This document shows positions 1 to 5,248 of a stretch of DNA of 5,287 nucleotides, piece by piece. The position numbers were made by a program, and so were the translations under genes. The stretch is from contig JANYAJ010000197.1 in NCBI GenBank assembly GCA_025361385.1, positions 1-5,287 on the forward strand. Reading direction: 5' to 3'. A model generated the notes under the pieces. The model saw nothing but the letters and a program-made list of their open reading frames with translations. It had not been told where the DNA came from and did no database searches. Source of the DNA: Nitrospira sp. (GTDB taxonomy: Bacteria; Nitrospirota; Nitrospiria; Nitrospirales; Nitrospiraceae). How positions within the stretch are numbered: position 1 is the stretch's first letter; each line of letters begins with the position of its first letter.

Positions 1-308
1 TCATGGGTCACCAGAATCCCCAGCAACGTGGCGGCAAAGGGTATCCCGCGCCACAGCGTCTCGAAATGTTCGAGAAGAAAATCTACGGGCCCATGGATCG
101 GCCCCTTATAGGCCTGATAGGCCCCGGCCCAGAGGGTGGTAAAGATCGTCGCAACAAGGAGGCTGAGGGGCAGGATCCATTTCGAGAAGGGCGTCTCCTC
201 GAATTCGTCGTCCGCGGAAAGATCAGTGAGGTCTTCTGACGGTCCTGGCACCAGCGGAAGTCCTTCACTGCGGACCGGCTCGTCGTCGTTCCGCTCGTCG
301 AGGCTCAT
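1..308 (-). CDS. N-terminal part of a probable site-2 protease (M50 family), cut by window edge
   Basis: The reading frame opens with ATG at 308 and runs off the left edge, giving 102 complete codons plus two bases. Residues 1-40 are hydrophilic and very acidic, with many Asp and Glu, and look like a cytoplasmic disordered tail. Residues about 44-62 (WILPLSLLVATIFTTLWAG) form a first membrane segment. Residues about 88-102 (RGIPFAATLLGILVTH) begin a second. The last visible bases encode His followed by GA, so the next residue is Glu or Asp. A GILxTHE context inside a hydrophobic helix is how the zinc motif HExxH begins in site-2 proteases, which cleave substrates within the membrane. The family call is therefore an inference from N-terminal layout and the first motif residues; the second His and the C-terminal Asp motif lie outside. 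A weak purine-rich stretch (GAGAAG) sits 8 nt before the ATG. It is separated from the upstream gene by a 213-bp gap, so it probably has its own promoter, though I found no convincing one. Confidence 0.72.
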   Translation of the reverse strand, partial: MSLDERNDDEPVRSEGLPLVPGPSEDLTDLSADDEFEETPFSKWILPLSLLVATIFTTLWAGAYQAYKGPIHGPVDFLLEHFETLWRGIPFAATLLGILVTH

Positions 309-347
309 AAGATATTCTTCTCACAGGTCGTCGCAAAGCTATCACAA

Positions 348-365
348 CACGGTGAAAATTCCGTG
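348..365. repeat. Small inverted repeat upstream of the M50 gene
   Basis: CACGG at 348-352 and CCGTG at 361-365 form 5-bp arms around an 8-bp AT-rich centre (TGAAAATT). It lies about 40 bp before the start codon of the protease gene, in a 90-bp stretch (309-398) that must hold that gene's promoter if it has one. It could be an operator half-site pair, but arms this short occur by chance. The rest of 309-398 shows no clear -35/-10 pair. Confidence 0.25.
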
Positions 366-398
366 ACCCGTACGTTTAGGACAATAGGAGAACCGTGT

Positions 399-521
399 CA
401 GGATGCTCAAACAGTCCGTCCAGCAAGGCCGCAGCAAGCGAAGAGGCGAGGCGTACCCTTGCGGTACGTTGAGCCTCTGAGCGATGCGAGAACGCAGCTG
501 GCGGGCTGTTTCAGCATCCTG
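399..521. repeat. Palindromic intergenic repeat element, about 123 bp, abutting a stop codon
   Basis: The outer arms are 399-424 (beginning CAGGATGCT, then AAACAG, then CCAGC) and 497-521 (GCTGG, then CTGTTT, then AGCATCCTG). They pair with only two mismatches and one single-base bulge. Inside is a second hairpin: GAGGC..CGTACC at 443-457 with GGTACG..GCCTC at 463-477 around the loop CTTGC. A third small one pairs TGCG 485-488 with CGCA 493-496. The whole would fold as a branched structure in RNA or a cruciform in DNA. It begins at the base directly after the TAG of the HTH-MBL gene and ends about 90 bp before the M50 start. There is no T-run after either arm, so it is not a canonical intrinsic terminator. 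I recall very similar elements scattered between genes in Nitrospira genomes; that is recollection, not a search result. It may stabilise mRNA 3' ends or attenuate read-through, and it may be mobilised like REP elements. Confidence 0.8.
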
Positions 522-1364
522 CTAGTGATCCAATGCGAAGGGATTATGATCAAGCTCTTCGCGAACCGTTGTAGCCGGTCCATGACCAGGCAGCAATCGA
601 TACTCAGGAGGCAATCCGAGGACCTTGCTCCGGACCGATCCCAGATGGGCCTGGTACAGCGTGCTGGGATTCGAGCGTCCGATCGATCCCGCAAACAGGG
701 TATCGCCAACGAAACACATGCGTTGAGACTCGGCATCCACTCGATAGCAGATCCCGCCAGGGGTATGGCCCGGCGTCGCCAGACATTGCACGCGCAAACG
801 TCCAACAGCAATCGTCTGGCCATCCTCCGGCGCTTTGAGCTGATCGGCGGGCGGCTGCCAACTCAGGAGATCGACATCGTCCAAGCCGAGATACACCGGC
901 GCCTCACGATACTTCAAAATCTGATCGATCCCATCCGCATGGTCTGCATGCCCATGCGTCAGACAGATCCCGACCAGACGCAGATGGTGCTGCGTTAAGA
1001 CATCGATCATCGCCGACGCATTGTAGGCGGTGTCGATCAACAGCGCCTCTCCGCCGTCATACACCACATAACCCTGCACACCATACCCGTTGATCGAGCC
1101 CCGTACGGTTTCCACCCAGGAGATCGGAGACGCAACCGACGGCTCCCATTGGTCAATCGCAATCTGCTCCAACGGCCCAGGACGAAGTCCCAACGCCTTC
1201 GCCAGGGCCCGCACCTCGGCGCGATCACGCGGAGGGTCGCCGCGCTCCAGCGCAGTGATGTCGCCGCCGGGCAATCCCGTCGTCCGGGAGATCTCGGCGA
1301 CCGACAGCCCCTGCCCCATCCGCGCCTTCTTAATGATGTCTGAAAATTCGTCTTCCAGCGGCAT
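522..1364 (-). CDS. Fusion of XRE-type helix-turn-helix and metallo-beta-lactamase-fold hydrolase
   Basis: This is a 280-residue soluble protein with no signal peptide. Residues about 6-62 look like an XRE/Cro-type helix-turn-helix: a first helix (FSDIIKKARMGQG), then LSVAEISRTTGLPGGDITALERG and a final helix (VRALAKALGL). Residues about 85-265 are a metallo-beta-lactamase fold of the glyoxalase II-like branch. Its metal ligands are all present: THGHADH with H137, H139, D141 and H142; GHTPGG with H200; GDTLFAGSIGR with D221; and PGHGPATT with H261. The domain should be an active di-metal hydrolase, perhaps acting on a thioester such as a glutathione adduct, but the substrate is not readable from sequence. 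The HTH could bind DNA or be a structural appendage. An in-frame TTG at 1373 would add three residues. ATG at 1364 is preferred because GAAGGA (1374-1379) stands 9 nt before it, while that site touches the TTG. It has the same strand as the M16 operon but is 200 bp downstream, so it may be separately expressed. No promoter is evident. Confidence 0.9.
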   Translation of the reverse strand: MPLEDEFSDIIKKARMGQGLSVAEISRTTGLPGGDITALERGDPPRDRAEVRALAKALGLRPGPLEQIAIDQWEPSVASPISWVETVRGSINGYGVQGYVVYDGGEALLIDTAYNASAMIDVLTQHHLRLVGICLTHGHADHADGIDQILKYREAPVYLGLDDVDLLSWQPPADQLKAPEDGQTIAVGRLRVQCLATPGHTPGGICYRVDAESQRMCFVGDTLFAGSIGRSNPSTLYQAHLGSVRSKVLGLPPEYRLLPGHGPATTVREELDHNPFALDH

Positions 1365-1373
1365 GCGACACAA

Positions 1374-1379
1374 TCCTTC
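1374..1379 (-). promoter_or_regulatory. Ribosome binding site of the HTH-MBL gene
   Basis: GAAGGA on the minus strand lies 9 nt before ATG 1364 and directly adjoins the alternative TTG at 1373-1371. The spacing rules out the TTG as the main start and fixes the protein at 280 residues. Confidence 0.65.
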
Positions 1380-1380
1380 G

Positions 1381-1415
1381 CTATCAGCAGTCAGCTCTCA
1401 GCCATCAGCTTCGAC
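1381..1415. repeat. Heptamer tandem repeat (CNNTCAG), four to five units
   Basis: The plus strand reads CTATCAG, CAGTCAG, CTCTCAG, CCATCAG, then a decayed unit CTTCGAC, each 7 bp long. The last four bases TCAG and the first C are fixed while positions 2-3 vary. The array ends 1-2 bp from the ribosome binding site of the HTH-MBL gene, so it lies in that gene's leader or promoter. Degenerate 7-bp arrays of this TCAGC kind are known between genes in several bacterial phyla; their role is unclear. Confidence 0.7.
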
Positions 1416-1458
1416 TCGACCATCTTTCACTCCATCACTCCAGGCTCCGAAGATTCCT

Positions 1459-1580
1459 CTCCGTAAGCGGGTGGCGCCGAGCTGCCCGACCGCCCGCAGC
1501 GGGGTCCCTACACCGGGCGGGGTGCGAGGACGGTTGGGCAGGCCGGCGACAGGACCCGCTTCTCCCTCATCTCTACGGAG
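1459..1580. repeat. GC-rich long inverted repeat spanning the end of the second M16 gene
   Basis: Three nested pairings are visible. AAGCGGGT at 1465-1472 pairs with ACCCGCTT at 1554-1561 over 8 bp. CTGCCCGACCG at 1482-1492 pairs with CGGTTGGGCAG at 1531-1541 over 11 bp with one G-T. CTCCGTA at 1459-1465 can also pair with TACGGAG at 1574-1580, which contains the TAG stop of the M16 gene. Between the arms, CCCG 1493-1496 can pair with CGGG 1514-1517, and GCGGGGT occurs twice (1499-1505 and 1518-1524). Transcribed from the M16 operon it would fold into a very stable stem. No U-tract follows, so a canonical intrinsic terminator is not supported; a transcript-stabilising or Rho-linked role, or a mobile repeat, is possible. 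The remaining gap (1416-1458) shows nothing recognisable. Confidence 0.7.
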
Positions 1581-3036
1581 CCACCTTCACTTCTTTGACC
1601 TCCCCGAATCCCGACAGCAGCTTCAGCAGGGCTTCGCCTGCCCCGACTGCGACAATCGTCAATCGTTCTGGGTGGAAATGCTTCTTTGAGGCCGCCAGGA
1701 TTTCCTCTTTCGTCAAGGCCACCACGCGGGCCCGCAACTGCTGCAGAAAATCCTTGGGGAGCCCATCGTATTCCAGCTCAACCAACCGCCCGACGATCGC
1801 CGACGAACTGGCAAAGGAGAACACAAACGAGTTCACATAGGCCTCTTTCGCTTCCGCCAATTCGCTGTCCGTCACCAACTCGGTCCTCATCCGCTCCATG
1901 TTCGCGATAAACCGCGCGATGACCTCTTGCGTCGATGGCAGCTTCGTCTCGGCGCGCATCAACCAGACGCCTTGATCGTGCACTCCGGTGTTCAACCGGC
2001 TGCCGACCGAATAGGCCAAGCCCCGCTTGGTCCGCACGTCGTTGAAAAGCCGGCTGCGGAAGGAACTGCCTCCCAAAATGTCGTTCGCGATCGCGAGAGA
2101 TACGTAGTCCGGATCGTTTTCCTTGATCGACAGATGGCCGACGCGCAGATGCGTTTGCGACGTATCCTTGTTCACGAACCGGACGACGGGCTTTGGCGTC
2201 TGACTCTGGGGCACGTCGGCAATCGTCAGCACCGGCACGTCGCCTTTCTTCCAATCGCCGAATATATCTCGGAGCAGGGCCAGCATCGCGGTCTTCTCAA
2301 AATCTCCCGTCACACCCACCATCATGCCGTTCGGATGAATGGTCTTTTTGTGAAAGGCGATCAAGTCCTCTCTGGTGATGCGGGTGACGGACTCGATGCT
2401 GCTTTCACGCGCCGTCGGGTGGTCTGCTCCATACAGCAGCTTCACGAACTCGCGGCCGACGATGGAGCCGGGATTATCTTGCCTGCGGCGAATCCCTTCG
2501 ATGGACTGCAGCTTGGCCAATTCAACCTTCGCCGGCTCAAAGGCGGGCGTCCGAATCAGTCCGGCAAAAATCTGAAGCCCCCGCTTCAGGTCTTTGCTCA
2601 GGACATCGAGCGACGCAGAGCCGGATTGCCGTCCGATTGAAATACCGACGTCTCCGGCGAACTGCTCCAACTCCTCGTCCACTTGCTCAGCCGACAGACC
2701 GCCGCCCCCACCGGTCCGCATGATGGAACCAGTGAGCGACGCCAGGCCGACCTTATCCGCCGGATCGAGCCAGCCGCCCGTCCGCATGGTCGCGGTGATG
2801 CTGACCAACGGCAGCTCATGGTCCTCCAGGAGATAGACCACCATGCCGTTTTCAAGCACCACGCGATCCGGCTCGGGAGGAGTGAACTCAACCGGCTTGA
2901 ACGTCATCTGCCGCGGATCGCCCAACGCCAGATTGTCGGCACAGGCGGTCAGCGGGATGGCCATCGCCATGATCGTCGAACAGAGCACGACACTCAACCG
3001 GTTCACGTTTCGCATGTTACGTTTCACCTGCATCAT
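1573..3036 (-). CDS. M16-family protein without zinc motif, predicted lipoprotein partner subunit
   Basis: This 487-residue protein has the two-domain M16 layout: an N-terminal domain (about 45-255) and a C-terminal domain (about 280-475). In the first domain the place of HxxEH reads GLASLTGSIM, with S100, G103 and S104 instead of His, Glu and His, so it cannot bind catalytic zinc. The C-terminal domain keeps the R/Y signature in RTKRGLAYSV, with R335/R338 and Y342. In heterodimeric M16 peptidases the partner lacking zinc supplies this pair for substrate binding. The N-terminus is a basic stretch and hydrophobic core followed by the lipobox LTAC, with C32 as the probable lipidated residue. 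Position +2 is Ala, which does not match the Asp inner-membrane retention signal known from E. coli. The gene overlaps the catalytic M16 gene by 4 nt (ATGA), and GAGGTG (3042-3047) precedes the start by 5 nt. Two ATG codons stand in tandem, so the true start could be 3033. I infer that this is the membrane-anchored half of an M16 heterodimer. Confidence 0.9.
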   Translation of the reverse strand: MMQVKRNMRNVNRLSVVLCSTIMAMAIPLTACADNLALGDPRQMTFKPVEFTPPEPDRVVLENGMVVYLLEDHELPLVSITATMRTGGWLDPADKVGLASLTGSIMRTGGGGGLSAEQVDEELEQFAGDVGISIGRQSGSASLDVLSKDLKRGLQIFAGLIRTPAFEPAKVELAKLQSIEGIRRRQDNPGSIVGREFVKLLYGADHPTARESSIESVTRITREDLIAFHKKTIHPNGMMVGVTGDFEKTAMLALLRDIFGDWKKGDVPVLTIADVPQSQTPKPVVRFVNKDTSQTHLRVGHLSIKENDPDYVSLAIANDILGGSSFRSRLFNDVRTKRGLAYSVGSRLNTGVHDQGVWLMRAETKLPSTQEVIARFIANMERMRTELVTDSELAEAKEAYVNSFVFSFASSSAIVGRLVELEYDGLPKDFLQQLRARVVALTKEEILAASKKHFHPERLTIVAVGAGEALLKLLSGFGEVKEVKVAP

Positions 3037-4601
3037 CGCCCCACCTCATGTTTCGGCGCCGCCGCGACGTTTTTTTCACCGGCCTTCTTCACCAACGTGG
3101 CCACCGTACGGTTCGACTTCGTGAAGTACTCAACGGCCACACGCTGGATATCCGCCGTCGTCACTGCGGCAATCTTGTCCCGGGCCTTCAGCGCATAGCG
3201 CCAGTCTTCGGCCACTGTCTGATAGAGCGCCAACTGAGACGCCAGCCCTCCGTTGGATCGAAGCGCCCGCACTAAATCCGCATCAAGGTTATTCAGCACC
3301 TTTTCGAGTTCCCTGGCGGAGACCGGCTCCGTCTTGAGCCGATCAAGTTCGGCATAGATGGCCGCCTCGATTTCTGCCGTCGTATGGGGCGCCAGCGGTG
3401 TGGCATTGAGGACGAACAGGTTCGGGGAACGGACCCCCGGATAATTCGCATCGGAGTTCACCGAGGCGGCGATCCGTTTCTCGCGGACCAGATTCGCATA
3501 GAGCCGGGACGTAAGTCCGTCGGTCAGTACCGCGTCGATCACGTCGAAGACATAGTCATCGGGATGGCCCAACGCCGGCTTGTGAAATCCGATGGCCAGA
3601 GACGGTTCGGCATCGAACTCCACCTCCACGCGGCGCTCCCCCCGTTGAGGCGGCTCGACCGTGACCATCGAAGGCTGCGGAGGCGCTGCCGGAATCTTGC
3701 CGAACGTCTGCTCGATCAGGGCCATGACCTCTTTGGGATTGATATCGCCCACAATCGCGATCGTCGCGTTATCGGGACCGTAGTGGGCCTTGAAAAAGGC
3801 TTCGGTGTCGGCGGGCGTCAGCGACAAGATGTCCGACTCCCAGCCGATCGTTGGAATCCCATATTGATGGGCGCGGAAGGCTGCCGAGGTGAAGGTTTCG
3901 AACAACAGTCCGTTCGCGCTGTCGTCGTTCCGCAACCGCCGCTCTTCCATGACCACGCCGCGTTCCTTGTAGAATTCACGGAGGACGGGATGCGCCATGC
4001 GGTCGGCCTCGAGCGCCGCCCAGAGGGGCAGACGATTGGCCGGGAGACTGATCGTATAACGAGTCATGTCTTTGCCGGTCGCGGCATTGAGCCCGACCCC
4101 TCCATGACGTTGGTAGAGCAGGGCCATCTCATTACCTGCGACGAACTGCCCCGCTTTTTCTTGCAGCTCGGTGAATCGCTTCTGCAACCCCTCGATCGCG
4201 GTTCGCTCTTCGGAGCTGGCTGACTTCCCGACATTCTTCCGTGCAAATTCACGTTGCCGCTGTTCCAACTCGGTTCCCACCCGAAACAACTCCTCGAGAA
4301 TCGGCCGCTCTTTCTCGTAGTCCTTCGTCCCGACCGTCCTCGTGCCCTTGAAGGCCATATGTTCATAGAGGTGCGCCAGGCCTGTTTGCCCCACCTGCTC
4401 GTTCACCCCCCCGACCCTGAATGTCATGTTGAGCGACACCACCGGCGTTTGATGCCGTTCGACCATGAGCACCGTCAATCCGTTCGCCAACTTCTGCTCC
4501 ACCACACGGTCCGCCAGACCGGGCGAAGCGGCATGCGACAGGTCGAAGCTGACAGCGAGCGCAAGCAGTAGCATCGTGAAACGTGAAACATGAGTCATCA
4601 T
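3033..4601 (-). CDS. Secreted M16-family zinc metallopeptidase, catalytic subunit
   Basis: This 522-residue protein begins with a Sec signal peptide: a short basic start, the hydrophobic run MLLLALAVSF, and a probable cut after SHA at residues 22-24. It should therefore act in the periplasm. The inverted zinc motif is complete: HLYEH at 77-81 (H77, E80 catalytic base, H81). The third ligand is most likely E220 in ERGVVMEERR, by alignment with the mitochondrial processing peptidase pattern. NAATGKDMTRY at 172-182 is the conserved substrate-strand motif. Between these lies an insertion of about 65 residues (roughly 95-160), rich in Glu, Lys, Arg and Gln and probably a helical hairpin; I recall it from one subgroup of bacterial M16 proteins. 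The C-terminal domain reads REKRIAASV where partners have R..Y, so the tyrosine is missing. The start ATG at 4601 overlaps the phosphatase stop (ATGA), with GGAG (4610-4613) 8 nt upstream. It likely degrades or trims peptides together with the next gene's product; the substrate is unknown. Confidence 0.93.
   Translation of the reverse strand: MMTHVSRFTMLLLALAVSFDLSHAASPGLADRVVEQKLANGLTVLMVERHQTPVVSLNMTFRVGGVNEQVGQTGLAHLYEHMAFKGTRTVGTKDYEKERPILEELFRVGTELEQRQREFARKNVGKSASSEERTAIEGLQKRFTELQEKAGQFVAGNEMALLYQRHGGVGLNAATGKDMTRYTISLPANRLPLWAALEADRMAHPVLREFYKERGVVMEERRLRNDDSANGLLFETFTSAAFRAHQYGIPTIGWESDILSLTPADTEAFFKAHYGPDNATIAIVGDINPKEVMALIEQTFGKIPAAPPQPSMVTVEPPQRGERRVEVEFDAEPSLAIGFHKPALGHPDDYVFDVIDAVLTDGLTSRLYANLVREKRIAASVNSDANYPGVRSPNLFVLNATPLAPHTTAEIEAAIYAELDRLKTEPVSARELEKVLNNLDADLVRALRSNGGLASQLALYQTVAEDWRYALKARDKIAAVTTADIQRVAVEYFTKSNRTVATLVKKAGEKNVAAAPKHEVGR
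3042..3047 (-). promoter_or_regulatory. Strong ribosome binding site of the second M16 gene
   Basis: GAGGTG on the minus strand lies 5 nt before ATG 3036 and 8 nt before the tandem ATG 3033. It sits inside the last codons of the catalytic M16 gene. The second subunit can therefore be translated both by coupling and by fresh initiation, which fits equal subunit amounts. Confidence 0.65.
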
Positions 4602-5248
4602 ATGAATAGCTCCATGAGTTGTTCCGGTCGTTCGATGAACCAGTCCGGCTGACAGGCTTCCATCTTGGCGCGATTCCCCATCCCGTATCCGACGGCACAG
4701 ACGCGAATGCCGGCGTTATGCCCGCCGTTGATATCGTTGGTGCTGTCCCCGATTAGCACGGTCTGCTCGGGCAATACATTCAATTCTTTCATGACATGCA
4801 ACAGCATGCCCGGTTCCGGCTTCAAGCCGAACCCGTGATCGCCTCCGACGACGTATTGAAAATGATCCGCCCCCAGCCCTTGAAGAATCACGTTCGTATA
4901 CTCGATCGCCTTGTTGGTGGCCACCGCCTTCCGCTTGCCTGCGAAATGCGTCAGCATCTCTCCAATGCCGGGATAGAAGGTCGTACGATCGAGGCAATGG
5001 GCCAAGTACTGGCCCCTGAACACCCGCAAGGCCTCCTCGAACGTAACCCGGCTGCTCTCGCCGACCGACAGGCGCAGCAATTGTTTCACCCCATCCCCCA
5101 CAAATCCGAAGATTTCTTCGAGTGGCCGCTGCGGTAACCCGAGTTCGGCCAAGGTGAGGTTCACCGACGTAGCAATATCCCACTTAGACTCGATGAGCGT
5201 CCCGTCCAGGTCAAAAATCAACAACTCGACCGACGTCTTTCCCATCAT
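4598..5248 (-). CDS. gph: HAD-superfamily phosphatase, phosphoglycolate phosphatase type
   Basis: This is a 216-residue cytoplasmic protein with all four HAD motifs. Motif I is FDLDGTLIES, with nucleophile D13 and acid/base D15. Motif II is ATNK, with T111. Motif III is LKPEPGM, with K143. Motif IV is GDSTND, with D168 and D172. The helical cap between motifs I and II (about residues 20-90) and the length are usual for Gph-type enzymes, which hydrolyse 2-phosphoglycolate to glycolate and phosphate. Related HAD enzymes with the same layout act on other small phosphates such as pyrophosphate or sugar phosphates, so the substrate is inferred. The start has two ATG codons in a row (5248 and 5245). 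The AAAGG site at 5253-5257 stands 4 nt from the first and 7 nt from the second, so the second is at least as likely. It overlaps the gene before it by 4 nt and the M16 gene after it by 4 nt, placing it mid-operon. No functional link to the secreted peptidases is obvious. Confidence 0.9.
   Translation of the reverse strand: MMGKTSVELLIFDLDGTLIESKWDIATSVNLTLAELGLPQRPLEEIFGFVGDGVKQLLRLSVGESSRVTFEEALRVFRGQYLAHCLDRTTFYPGIGEMLTHFAGKRKAVATNKAIEYTNVILQGLGADHFQYVVGGDHGFGLKPEPGMLLHVMKELNVLPEQTVLIGDSTNDINGGHNAGIRVCAVGYGMGNRAKMEACQPDWFIERPEQLMELFI

Noticed and set aside
399..521. CRISPR repeat or attachment site
   Set aside because: There is one palindromic unit with no spacers, no regular direct repeats and no integrase, phage or tRNA gene nearby.
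363..998. Long plus-strand open frame of 211 codons
   Set aside because: It is antisense to the HTH-MBL gene and runs through the palindromic repeat. The translation shows no domain and is Arg-rich, as expected from a GC-rich shadow frame.
1365..1373. TTG start at 1373 for the HTH-MBL gene
   Set aside because: The GAAGGA site touches the TTG directly, too close for initiation, while it is 9 nt from ATG 1364.
1459..1580. Intrinsic terminator of the M16 operon
   Set aside because: The stem is strong, but the minus strand after it continues GGAATCTTCGG without a U-tract, so the canonical form is not met.
1927..2640. Plus-strand open frame of 237 codons
   Set aside because: It is antisense to the second M16 gene, has no recognisable motif and no ribosome binding context, and the composition fits a shadow frame.
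3069..3076. Run of seven A on the minus strand giving a slippery A AAA AAC in frame near the end of the catalytic M16 gene, possible -1 frameshift into the next gene
   Set aside because: A -1 shift enters the second M16 gene's frame but meets TGA seven codons later, before that gene's ATG, so it cannot make a fusion. The next gene also has its own strong ribosome binding site.
3384..4223. Plus-strand open frame of 279 codons
   Set aside because: It is antisense to the catalytic M16 gene, with abundant Arg, Gly and His and no domain. The opposite strand carries a clear family protein.
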